A stretch of 64,000 nt of DNA from Serpula lacrymans var. lacrymans S7.9 (GCF_000218685.1 NW_006763298.1:940049-1004048); one strand, 5' to 3'; positions 50,570 through 60,774 are shown, counted from the first letter of the stretch. Notes: a model not told the origin generated them from the sequence alone. Translations and numbers: made by a program.

Positions 50570-51030
50570 AGTCAAATGTGGATTCGGGGTTATTGAGATA
50601 AATATGATCATTGCGCAGCAATATTTTATACTTGCATCCGGGCGCTCTCTGTAAAAGTCAGGATAAGTACTCTACAAGGAAACGAAATGAGCATGCATTT
50701 CACTGTTTTCGTCCGGGAACAAGGCACAATCCGGAGTTGACTCGATCATGAACTGCCTCATGGTTTTTCATAGACAAACAGTGCATCACAGTTACTACAA
50801 AACTGTAACGTTGCCATGTTTGGCTACGGTGTAGGCTTTATCAGACCAAGTGCCGACAGAATCAAATAAAATTACACACCGGTGCTGCACGGTAATAATG
50901 CTTCGCCCTCAGTATCAGCCCAATTGGAGCTTCAACGAGCTGGTCAGAAAAAGACTGCGACGAACTCCGAGTTGGGAATCGATGCTTGTGTCGGAGATGA
51001 ACCGTTGCCGATGCTGGAGGAAAGTTGTAA
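50570..51030 (-). repeat. Upstream segment of gene B shared with gene D
   Basis: Sequence upstream of gene B (about 50570-51030) resembles that upstream of gene D (about 53580-54080) in the same orientation. Matching words include gggttattgaga with atgatcattgc, ttttatacttgc, catagacaaa, a shared ctacaaaac run, ggtgtag, and attacacaccggtgc versus attacacaccagtgc. This indicates one duplicated segment carrying both gene and promoter. Confidence 0.6.
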
Positions 51031-51186
51031 CTTCAATCATCGTCCTTTCCTTCAAGTTCTTTTGCCTTGAATGAGTGGTTTCCAGATAAAACCCGGAGCT
51101 TATGCCAAAGTCAAAGTAACACGTTACCCATATATTACCATTCATTATACTCGAGAGCTGATGGGCGTCGGTGCGCACTTTGGCAA

Positions 51187-51232
51187 CCTTTTTTTGTTTT
51201 TTTTTTGTTTTTTGTTTTTTTTGTTTTTGCTA
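51187..51232 (+). repeat. Low-complexity T/G tract
   Basis: A run of T interrupted by single G bases. On the other strand it would be an A-rich tail-like tract. It could be an old poly(A) end of a retroposed sequence on the minus strand, or slippage. No target duplication was seen around it. Confidence 0.6.
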
Positions 51233-52209
51233 ACGCTAACAGTATTGTTTTTCAAATTATCAAAATGAAGAACAATATGTGGTAGATGGTCAACCTGCGC
51301 CCTTCTGTGCACTGGCATCCAGGCTGGCACGAGGACGCTTCGAAGTAGCCATCTGAAGTCAAATTCAACTCATTTATGGTACACTCCTCGTATGTTATCG
51401 TAGCGTCTCAGGCTATATGGTCCATAACTGGCCCTTACTCGGCAGACTTGTGCAAAATGCTGTCCATAATTTAATTCAATGGGGAGCTTCTTCAATGACA
51501 CTCCTAATTGACTCACAATAGCTAAGTCTACACTACATCCATGTGACCGTTAAAGTTGTCCTGCATGTGGCAGCAGCAGCACCCCGCTACTGGCTTGCAT
51601 ACTAATAACAAGTTTCTGGCTTTTTACGTTGGACGTGCCCGCACCCGAGTCGTTGGTCTTGGCTCGTAATATTCCGCCTCGCATTTCATGGTCCAAGACT
51701 AGTGGTCTATACTCTCTCTTCCTCACATACATCAAGCTTTTGCTGTTGCTTCGCCCGATGTTACCGGCATATTTTGAAGTCGTTCCGAATACGCTCTTAT
51801 AGCTGGTTACCGCTTCAGTACCACAGTTTCTTATCACCATAAGGTCGAATCAATGACTCGTCATTCCTGGGACTGGTTTTTCATTAAAGGTGGAGAACTC
51901 GAACTTGTCACATTCATGTAGCTCCTACTTATCCGAGTCATCACTGGAGTTTCCAGAGGGAAGGCAATGTATCAAATCATACGATGGAAACTGCCAGGGC
52001 CAGCATTAGTACTCGGTTCAGCCTCGCTCAAGCCTTCCAGATACTGTATCAAGTATGAATCTCATCTCGTGGCTCCACAGTGTCAGAGATTCGACGGTGA
52101 TTACTTGCCGAATCCATACTGGAACATACGTCCATGTATAAAGGTTGCTCTGCACGAACCTAACCACCCCTACATCTTCCCCATAGAGGATCATCCTCAG
52201 CTTCAAAAT

Positions 52210-52618
52210 ATGCAATCCACCAGCATTTTCTCCCTATTCATTCTTGCTTTCTCCCTTTTATGTGTGGTAGCAGCAGCACCATCTCCGAAAAGGCTACAGT
52301 TTCGTGAAAATAGTTCTGTTGATCCAATAGCCCAAGGTTTGTCTAGATGCTCTTTTATTCCAACACTTCTAACCTGAGTAGAATCTCGAGCCTTGGGCCC
52401 AAACGATGACTACCCAATGGCAGAAGGTATGTTTTGTAGAAACCATTCTTCTACCATCTGCTTTGGTGACAACATAACTTTGATAATAGACTCTGACGAT
52501 GCTGTGAAGTACGATTCTCGAACATTAGGTATATATTCCCTATCATATCCCATGTTAGAGGGTTTTTGCTGATAATATTTTCTGCGTAGACTCAGGCGAT
52601 ATCAAGCAAGAATCTTAA
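52210..52618 (+). CDS. Small secreted protein C, mini-exon family, acidic
   Basis: Four exons: 52210-52336 (127 nt), 52382-52426 (45), 52490-52528 (39) and 52590-52618 (29). They join in frame to 79 aa. All three introns (45, 63, 61 nt) are phase 1, and each downstream exon opens with an acidic residue formed across the junction. Exon 1 encodes the signal peptide MQSTSIFSLFILAFSLLCVV, then AAAPSPKRLQFRENSS with a KR site close to the predicted signal cleavage. The mini-exons read ESRALGPNDDYPMAE, DSDDAVKYDSRTL and DSGDIKQES. It is the only member on the plus strand. The signal peptide is similar to the others but the mature part is acidic and divergent. Function unknown. Confidence 0.7.
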
Positions 52619-52864
52619 CTCCATCAGCATTATGTCCATCTGTAGAAGGCATGTTTTCAATAAGAATCCTATACACCCATGCTGAATGATACATTTGGGC
52701 AGACAGCTCGAATAACCGTGACAAAGATGGCAATACTGAGGCTTGAATGTTACGCTGCTTTAGTTGGGTTGCTGAATGGAATGGGATGGCTTCCCAAAAG
52801 GTCTTACTCTTTTGAACTCGAGTTTTGTATTCACTACATATATAAACGGAGAAAAGACTTGCTG

Positions 52865-52990
52865 AAATTTCTTCTTCTTCGGTGGGCCCTCCATTGAATA
52901 TCACATGAGATGCAACGAAGAAAGACGTCAAATGCTTCTAGCCTCGCGTCTATCCCGTCTTTCTTTGCCTTTGCTAAGAATGACCGGATG
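52865..52990 (+). pseudogene. Short relic of the glycosyltransferase C-terminal exon
   Basis: Plus strand. Sequence tttcttcttcttcggtggg aligns with the FFFFGG exon start of the intact gene (near 46340). After a deletion, atgagatgcaacgaagaaag aligns with the copy encoding WGATKKEVE, and cgtctatcccgtctttctt aligns with the downstream LAFVLSFLAFA region. It is internally deleted and not translatable as the parent. It lies between small secreted genes C and D. Confidence 0.7.
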
Positions 52991-53118
52991 TCTATGGTTC
53001 ACTCGCACTCAGTTATCAATAGTATGTACGAATGCATTTTTATTCCACAGCTGTGCCTCAGGCTGCCACCCGATACAAATTTTCTAGAAGACCTTTCAAC
53101 TTTAAACGTTGCTTTTCC

Positions 53119-53567
53119 TCAGTCAATGTCGTCATCTGTCGAGACAAGCATGTCAATGGAGCATACATGATAGCATTATCTGGGGACGGACCTTCTGCTT
53201 TGTCGTCGAGTGCAGAGTCGAATTTCATAAAACCAGGCTCAGGCTCGCGCTTGTGAAGCGTCGGAGTCTACTCGAGCAAACTGATCAGCACGTTGAAGTA
53301 GCAGAAAGAATTGTAATGGACACACCCTCTGCCCATATGTAGAGCCGCCCATTATCATGTTTACGCTCTCCACGTTTGTGATTGTATTGCTCATTTTGAA
53401 CCACATTATACTCATCTGAACAGAGTCAGTGATCATTCACATCAGTAGATGCTAAGGAAATACTGGATACCGTTCTTCGAACCAGTAATGGGTCCCGCAA
53501 TCGTCATATGCACAAGAGAAAAGGCAAGAATAACAAGAGAAAAAGTCACAGTATAAGGAGATTTCAT
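53119..53567 (-). CDS. Small secreted protein D, mini-exon family, two KR sites
   Basis: Four exons: 53567-53471 (97 nt), 53415-53324 (92), 53267-53192 (76) and 53135-53119 (17), giving 93 aa. Exon 1 encodes MKSPYTVTFSLVILAFSLVH then MTIAGPITGSKN. Exon 2 has EYNVVQNEQYNHKRGERKHD and exon 3 LHKREPEPGFMKF with DSALDDKAE. The end is DDDID. It is a close paralog of gene A. Exon 3 carries one extra base relative to A, which would cause early termination if the homologous donor (after 53326) were used. A GT two bases downstream (gtgtcc) restores the frame. It is therefore either intact through a shifted donor or recently broken. Function unknown. Confidence 0.6.
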
Positions 53568-53579
53568 GGTAGATGTCTT

Positions 53580-54743
53580 GTCGAGGGACTGAATGTGAAT
53601 TTGGGGGTTATTGAGACATGATCATTGCACAACAGTCTTTTATACTTGCGTCCAGATACTTCCGGCAGAATCAAATAGCCATATTCTAGCAAAACGAAAA
53701 GGTGAGAACTTCGTTAAGTCCAACAAAAGCCAGGATACATACATAGAGGGGATACTTCATGAAAGTAAATGCAGCATCAATGCATACACCTGCTTCCCGC
53801 TGAAATAAGCATATATTTCACTGTTCTTCGTCCCAGAAATAAGGCACAGTCCAGGGTGGATCACAAGCTGCCTCATGGTTTTCATAGACAAATGATATTG
53901 TGCTTGTACCTGAACTACAAAACCGTGACGCCGGCGTGTCTGGCTAAGGTGTAGCCTAATAGGACAAAACGCTAAGAGGATCAAATGGGATTACACACCA
54001 GTGCAGTGCATGGTAATCATATCTTCATTCCCGAAATCAGCTCTATCGCAACTTCACATGCTCTGCATTGTGACTTCGACCACATACCTTGTCCTAGAAT
54101 CCTTATACATCGTGGGTCTGACTATTGAGAGATGTGAGAGAAGAGGCACTATCCAACTTCTACTCTTGACCTGCCGATGAACATGTTCCTGGCAGGTGAT
54201 TACTATATGACCTTGACAGGATCTACCTTTCCATTCTTACAAGAAATGTCTAGTGCCATCCACATCCCGCGTGCAGCATTGCAATGAGTACAGTAAGGCT
54301 CGATGTAATCCAGCGAAAGGAGTGCAAATGGTGACATGCAAACCAATTGGAGCATGAACGAGCCGGTCGGGTGTTCCATAGAACTGAAGATTTGAAATGA
54401 TGAGTCGCAGGACGTCGTTTCAACCTTGCAGGGTAGACGAAGTCCCAATGTTTAGACTACGTGTGACCTGTAAAGTGTAGAATCCATGGTACCTCGGGCG
54501 ATAACTACATGATCACCCATTACTTTGCGTAAAAGTACTCAAACTTGAAAGCCCAAAAATTTGAACCTAGATGAATGCAAGTGCATTAGTTGATCATGGC
54601 ACGGAAGTGAGAGCAATGTAGACAAGGGTATTGAGTCTGCGATTCCTAATGAATAATTCCAAGTTGCATGTAATCGATAGAAGACAAGCCTGAGAGTAAA
54701 GCAATGTTGTGCGGAGTCTGAACCGTTCATGCCTCTGGCGACG
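53580..54743. other. Upstream region of gene D and of the F-box gene
   Basis: About 1.1 kb with no supported gene. The first 500 bp is the copy of the segment upstream of gene B. Part of it recurs again: caaaccaattggagcatgaa near 54337 resembles cagcccaattggagcttcaa near 50917. The rest is the promoter and leader side of the F-box gene. Confidence 0.35.
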
Positions 54744-56345
54744 ATGTCTACGGTTCAGTCTACAGGACACAACCAACCATGGCCTATCCATCCCGTACAT
54801 CGCCTACCAAACGAGATTCTCTCCTACATATTCACATTATATGTGCACGTCGATATTCAGCCTTTCGATGGCCACAAGGTTCTTCACGGCATAGATATCG
54901 AAACCGAGCCCTTTGTATTCGAGACCCTCGACCAGCGAGAACCGCCACTGCGCCCTGATATTTCCAAAATCCGGAATGGAAAATTGCTTTCTTACATTCA
55001 AGCAACTCCCCGTTTCTCACAGGTCATAATATCCCATGTATGCACACACTGGCGCGCTATCTCGCTTTCAATGCCCTCCCTCTGGCAACAAATCCATGTC
55101 ATGTTCAGGGGTGAACCTCCCTTACACCGCATACAATCCTGGATCACGCGCAGCAGGGAAATGCCGCTCTATATTGATATCCATTACATAGGAACTGATG
55201 AGGATCGACGTCAACTTCCCACTAGTTTGTGCTCTCTCTTGATATCACTGCCATCAACTGACGCAACTCAAGTAGCAAATGCAAATGCCTCTCTCGCGTC
55301 CCTGGACAACGTGACAGATTTCCTCTCGATACTTTTTCGCCAAGTTGCACGTTGGCGCGTCTTCAAATTTTCTGCATTTGATTACGACCTTGCCTACGCA
55401 GCCTTTGATCTTCTCTCTGGCCTTTCTCTGGCACAGGCGAAGCAACTCCAAGTATTTCAGCTTGAAACAGAAAACCCACTGATTGGTCCTCTCGAAAGAA
55501 AATACAGACTCTTTCATGATGGAGCTCCCCAATTACAAGAGCTCGTTTTGGATGGCATACGCATTGACTGGAGCCACAGCTGGTTAACGTGCCATTCTGA
55601 CCTCGTTCATCTCGAACTCGGACGCCAGGCTTCCTACAATGTTGGGCCGTCGTGGTCACAATTTGCGCAGTTTTTGCGTACCGCACCCAGGCTCAAAACA
55701 CTCAAGTTATTCCATTCCTGGCCCTTAGGAGACCAATCTTCATCAGAAATGGAAATGATAGAGTTGCGCTCCTTAGAGAGTCTAATCCTGGTTATGATCA
55801 CACCCTCTGTTGCTTTTCAAATAATTCGTCGGCTTCGGTTGCCTCGTCTTGACAACCTTCATCTGGAGCTGTTATTTTCATACACCGCGGATGCTTTCAT
55901 GGAGCATTTAATGACTCCCACATTGCCTATACATGGAAGCAATGCGACCAGTCTCCTTTCCAGGTTAAAAGTACTTGAGATTCTTGGTCTATCTTGCAGC
56001 GATAGCTGTATGACTAGGTGCTATGAACAGCTGACGAATCTCAAAACACTTAGGCTCAGTGCCTCGGCGGTGTATTTCAACAAGAAGCTCTACAGAAATC
56101 TTATTCCCACCAACTCCAATGAAGGAGTTTATCTTCCTTCTCTCACTACTCTAATCATCGGTTTTGTTTCTGGGGTAGAAGTGCGGGATATGGTAGCGAG
56201 AAGAAGAGATGCCGGGGTTCAGTTGAAGGTTGTGTATATGCCATCCAAGGATCAAATGAAAGAAGATGACACAAGTTGGTTGGTAGGAAACCTTCATAAA
56301 TTTGGGATTTTCAAACCTATATCCATGCGAGAAATATATGCATGA
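54744..56345 (+). CDS. F-box protein with leucine-rich region
   Basis: Single uninterrupted frame of 533-538 codons, unusual here because neighbours are heavily spliced. The F-box near the start reads PVHRLPNEILSYIFTLYVHV and VCTHWRAISLSMPSLWQQIH, the classic agaric F-box pattern that binds Skp1 in SCF ubiquitin ligases. After it come irregular leucine-rich segments such as APQLQELVLDGIRIDWSHSW, PRLKTLKLFHSWPLGDQS, LESLILVMITPSVAFQIIRR, LPRLDNLHLELLF and LTNLKTLRLSASAVYFNKKL, likely the target-binding part. Starts at 54729 or 54744 (MSTVQS) are possible. Such genes are greatly expanded and fast-evolving in mushroom genomes. The substrate is unknown. Confidence 0.9.
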   Translation: MSTVQSTGHNQPWPIHPVHRLPNEILSYIFTLYVHVDIQPFDGHKVLHGIDIETEPFVFETLDQREPPLRPDISKIRNGKLLSYIQATPRFSQVIISHVCTHWRAISLSMPSLWQQIHVMFRGEPPLHRIQSWITRSREMPLYIDIHYIGTDEDRRQLPTSLCSLLISLPSTDATQVANANASLASLDNVTDFLSILFRQVARWRVFKFSAFDYDLAYAAFDLLSGLSLAQAKQLQVFQLETENPLIGPLERKYRLFHDGAPQLQELVLDGIRIDWSHSWLTCHSDLVHLELGRQASYNVGPSWSQFAQFLRTAPRLKTLKLFHSWPLGDQSSSEMEMIELRSLESLILVMITPSVAFQIIRRLRLPRLDNLHLELLFSYTADAFMEHLMTPTLPIHGSNATSLLSRLKVLEILGLSCSDSCMTRCYEQLTNLKTLRLSASAVYFNKKLYRNLIPTNSNEGVYLPSLTTLIIGFVSGVEVRDMVARRRDAGVQLKVVYMPSKDQMKEDDTSWLVGNLHKFGIFKPISMREIYA

Positions 56346-57511
56346 TAACATGATAAACAATATATATATTGGTCCGTTTGCTTATCTATATCCGTATGGT
56401 CTTTCTTTGCTGGTGAATATTACCCCGAGGCGACTGGAAGCTACCAGCCAGTGAGGTCTCATTCAGTGAAGCACAGCATGATCATGTCAGGACCTCCGTG
56501 AACTTGTCGGTGTATCTAATTATTCACTAACATCAATCATCCTCCCGCGATCATTCCCTCACACTGTAGAGACTTCTCTCAGCGTCCTTTGGTACGTGTA
56601 CCTTAGTCGATCAACCGCAATTAATTCATTGGCTGACTTCGTCCTCTTCGCAACCACGATCTCACGGGACTGGAAGCCATATCTGCATATGGCCAATGCC
56701 AAGTCCTTCAGCCCTTGATATACACTCTCACTATCAGTTACGACAGTCATGGTATGTGGTTGTCAAAAGCGGTCTCTGAAAGGGTTGGGCTTTCAAAGAT
56801 ACGTCTATCATTTCATATACTAATGACTGTAAGTAAACAGTCTTCCCGCCATTGAGTTCGCTCGGTACCTACGATGATACCGAGGACGTCAGAAAACCGA
56901 GGACTTCAGGAAGGGAAACTGTGATTTGATTCCACTCGGAGGAGAAAAATGATCAAACAAGAGGCCAAGAGATCTAGAGGAACGTGAATGAATGTAAACC
57001 TTAAGGGGAATATACAACGCTGTTGTGGAAAGGGAGGTAAACGGAGAATCGAGGATGCGAGTCAATGAGCACTCGATAGTTTCAATTTTTGGACCATTAA
57101 CAAAGCGTACATCAACACCATTCGATTCATACATGGGTCATCCACAAAATCGGTACTGGTAGATGGAGGAAACGGAAACCCGAGGGTTTATTGGTGTGGT
57201 TAGCCGATGTTTCCCCATCCCTTACGAGATAATGACTCGTAGCAAGTATGTTTGGCGGGACTCTTATGAGAAATGATCATCAAACGCAATAGTATAAATG
57301 CAAGCAATAGAACACAGTTTATACTTTTCTTCAATGATGTATAACTTTGGATACTGTTGACCTTGGAACATATATTGTCCATACAACCCACCCTAATAGT
57401 ATATTTGGTACATCAACGGACCCGAATCTCGTGCTGAGAGGAACACTAGTGATAATGGACACAGGACAACAACAGCCGCTACATACATTAATCCATAATA
57501 GGCGGCATAGC
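56346..57511. other. Gene-poor stretch with a possible vWA-domain relic
   Basis: About 1.2 kb. The minus strand has MYESNGVDVRFVNGPKIETI (from 57134) and, further 3', MTVVTDSESVYQGLKDLALA (from 56750). These resemble, in the right order, the D-GVD-FLN and ITDG-E segments of fungal vWA-domain proteins, but no intact frame or start joins them. See findings. Confidence 0.3.
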
Positions 57512-58761
57512 TTAAATGGTTTTCGAGGTGTTATGTGAACGATCCGAATGATCGGCACTCAAAACGGACGTGAGTGCAGTACTCCGAATAGTCGGAGTCC
57601 TAGACAGATGACTGAGGTCCACAGTGGTGAAACTCTGTACGGTGCTTGTCCGTGAAGTATTATCGGACTGGGAGGAATCGTACGAATCAATATCTTGCCC
57701 GTTTCGGAATACCCGGTAGAAGTATGTGACGATGACGAGAAGGTTGCAGACAACCAGCCCACAGGCACCCTGCAGGAATATATAATGTAATCTGTCAGTT
57801 CAGACTCAAATAGAAAATGATGCAGTAACATATACCTCTAGATCCGCCGTGATACCTCCCATGAACCCCGCAGCCGGAACCAAAAATACAACATGAACTA
57901 TACTAACTGTACAGCTGAGTATACTTGACGAGAATACAGCAAGGATTAAAATCCTTTGGTTCTTTGGTAGTTTGACATGCCATAGCATACGGAGGGGCAT
58001 GGCTACCAAGATGATATCCGATATCAAGTCCGCTGTAAATGGATTCGTCTCCATAAGCAAGTCGTATATGATCGTGCGAAAGCTTACTACAAAGCTCAAT
58101 CAAAGCGATAGTCAGCGTGAGAGGGCACTGTATGATTGGGTCTTGATACCATGATCGGTCTGCACCGCAGAGATAGGCTTTGGCGCTGAATATTGTAGCC
58201 CACATAAAGAAAAATACGACTGCTGCTGCGTAAGTCAGACGCCGGAAGGTAGCCGAGGGGGGAGCTATGCGTATTATAGAGAATACAATGCTCATGCGAG
58301 CTGACCTGGATGGAATAACCACATCAAAACCAAGCTGATGGAGAACTCGTACAAGCTTACCAGATGACACACGTGTACGATAACAAAGTCAACCATAACG
58401 AAATAATGTGTGACTGTTTTCCACCGTCTTTCAAATTGTCAAACACAAGTCGGAACGAGCAACGCTCAGAAGTATTGTAGAAAGAAAAGACATACCGGCT
58501 GCCACCAACGTCCAAGTAGCCACGACACATATGACATCAAGTCCTAGTGCAAGAGTTGCCCAAGCATCCTCCCACCAGAAACGTCGCATCTTAAATCTCA
58601 ACCACAATCTAAATGTCGTCGCTAGTAAAGCTATTCCGTGAATCACTGTCACCAGGACTATCCGCTCGTGGGCTCAGACACAGATGAACAAGTCCATGTA
58701 AACAAAATACCTCACCTTCCAAGAAAAACACAATTTCAGGTGGTGGATACTCAGCTGACAT
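57512..58761 (-). CDS. Rhodopsin-like fungal 7-TM protein
   Basis: Minus strand, several exons. Exon 1 reads MSAEYPPPEIVFFLEGE, and after a gtattt donor the frame continues RIVLVTVIHGIALLATTFRL and WLRFKMRRFWWEDAWATLAL, with the W/F-W-ED-W signature of the fungal rhodopsin-domain (Pth11-related) family. Later helices: ARMSIVFSIIRIAPPSATFR, YAAAVVFFFMWATIFSAKAY with a conserved Cys, ADLISDIILVAMPLRMLWHV, NQRILILAVFSSSILSCTVS and GACGLVVCNLLVIVTYFYRV. The cytosolic tail is Ser/Thr-rich and ends SHNTSKTI. Members sit in the plasma membrane and some sense surfaces or nutrients. The ligand is unknown. There is no CFEM domain. Confidence 0.82.
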
Positions 58762-59982
58762 GAATGTAAGGCCGCAACTTTTCGTGAGCGTGAAAGAGTT
58801 GAAAGTGATACAAGCGGGGAATTGTCTAGGTCTTCAATGTATGATCACGTCTGAAGGCCTAAACTGTATTCCATTAGCGTACCGCTTGAGCAAGCGTTCA
58901 GTCAAAAATTATACTGTTCAAGACAAGGAAAGGAATTACGGCAAAACAGTCCATGAAACTTGAAGCCTTGAGAAAGTCACGTACCACTAATAGGAACTTC
59001 CGCCTGCCCATTCAGTCATACCATGCCTCGAGTGTGTGAGATATTCCAATTGGACGACACCTTTCAACATGGTTAAATGCCAAATGGTCACTTGATCGCC
59101 CATTACGTTTTCCGCTCTAAATGGCTCTGACCATAAACATCTCCGTGCGGGAATCGAGTTGCCACTGAGCGCTGCATACCCTTTTTTTCAACGAGAAGAC
59201 AAGACGACATATACCTCTTCAAGTGATATAATCCATATACTTTTGTTGCAATAGATGAAAAGTAACTTCGTCAATTGACGACTAGTGTACCACCCTGGCC
59301 GGCCTGGGGTGATAAGATGACTTTTCCACCTAACACAGTTTATATCATGATATACTGTAATTTGGTTCTTTCCCAGCGGGGTTAAAGATTTAACCACTCA
59401 CGAGAACGATAGGCGCTCAATTCCGACAACCCGATTGGATTTGAGAAGTTAGGTCTTAAAGTTCAAGTTGTTGATCAAAGAGTTTGGTAGAGCCTCGCTG
59501 CCACGATCAGGCTAAGGGGTTGGCCCTGAATCCTCTGGCGTGGCCAAGCAACGGTAGTGAGGACGATATCGTATGCTGCTGCGCGCCTTGAGCAAAAATG
59601 TTTGGCAATATAGACTAATTCGAACCCATTTCCTTTTCAAAGCTATTGTCAAGTACAACTCTCGCGGCCTGTCCAAAATATATAAGGGCTGCTTACCATC
59701 AACCTTCAGGCCCTGAATCTCCTAATTATAGTGGTCGGATGGTTACAGTTGAAAACTCTATTCAATCCGGACTTCGGCATCGCCATTTTGATTCTCCGAA
59801 AGTAGAGAGTTAGTGATAGACTCGAATATCAAAATTATTTTTAAAATATAAGTTTTGCGTGGGGGGTTTGGAAAGCGAGAGTTTGGGTACTACAAGACCC
59901 ATTTATTCCAAGAAAAATCAGGGCACCGTGCTACTACACATGATTTGCAAGAAAATAAAACCCCACAACGAGTGGCCATGTA
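58762..59982. other. Gene-free stretch
   Basis: About 1.2 kb between the 7-TM gene and the mobile-element block. I see no coding sequence, repeat or motif that I can support. The part around 59800-59860 is AT-rich. Confidence 0.35.
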
Positions 59983-60774
59983 TCACTGCAAAATTTCCAC
60001 CTCACCATTGTCAATCGCGAGCCGCATGCCGGCTATCCTGGCCTCTACAGATGAGATGCGAGTGTAAGTTGCATGGCTCACCCCAGTGACATAGGGAGAG
60101 GTGGTCTGCCTTAAAACATAGAGTGAGAAGACATCATTTGGTAAAGAAAGGATGAGCATACCAGGCCACAAAAATACCAATGCGACGACCTCTAGTCACT
60201 AGATAATATTGCCCCTGCACCCCAGGCTCCGGCACATTGAATGCCCAGCCTTGATAGGTCTGGATTAAGACGGGAGCAGGAGCAGGAGCAGCCCCAACCG
60301 CAGATGTGGGTGATGGGGTAGGCGGGGTGCGAGCGGGCGAAGGGGAGGGCGGGGCAGAGACTAGTGGGGAGGAGGTGGCCGTTGCTGGGCTGGGCACTTG
60401 CGCCAAAGGGGTGGTGGCCATTGGAGGGGCAGATCTCCCAGTTGCAGCAGAAGTTGCACCAATATTGGTGTGATCCAGCACCGCGGACACCAACCTCATG
60501 GCACTGATGCTGGAGAGATCGAGGTTGGCCAGTAAGGCCAGCACGATATCTGAATAATTTCAGTTAAATAATACATTAAAACAAATTAGTATGTACCTAG
60601 CGTTTCCTGGTTCACACTTTCATTGTTCTCTTGCACAGACTGTGCGCGTGACTTGCCAGAAGAGCCACTTGGATGGTCGGGGAAAGAGCATTGAGTCATT
60701 GCAGGGAGGGAATGGATGGACTCAACAATGGATTGGGAGGGTACAATAGCTGCTTGGAAGTGCTTTACAAACAC
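59983..60774 (-). CDS. RNase H1 N-terminal-like domain protein (mobile-element associated)
   Basis: Three exons. Exon 1 starts at MFVKHFQAAIVPSQS or at the internal MTQCSFPDHPSGSSG (60699) and ends VNQETL. Exon 2 has LLANLDLSSISAMRLVSAVL, a Pro/Ser/Ala/Thr-rich linker of about 60 residues, then QTYQGWAFNVPEPGVQGQYY and LVTRGRRIGIFVAW. Exon 3 reads QTTSPYVTGVSHATYTRISS and ends DNGEVEILQ. The YYLVTRGRRIGIF...W..T...V.GVSHA pattern matches the small RNA/DNA-hybrid-binding domain at the N-terminus of RNase H1 (viroplasmin-like). No RNase H catalytic domain follows. Such proteins are common in agarics beside mobile-element genes, as here (integrase at 61.6 kb). Confidence 0.7.

Noticed and set aside
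51067..51285. Frames through the T/G tract giving Phe/Leu-rich hydrophobic proteins
   Set aside because: They are translation of a low-complexity run and not membrane segments of a gene.
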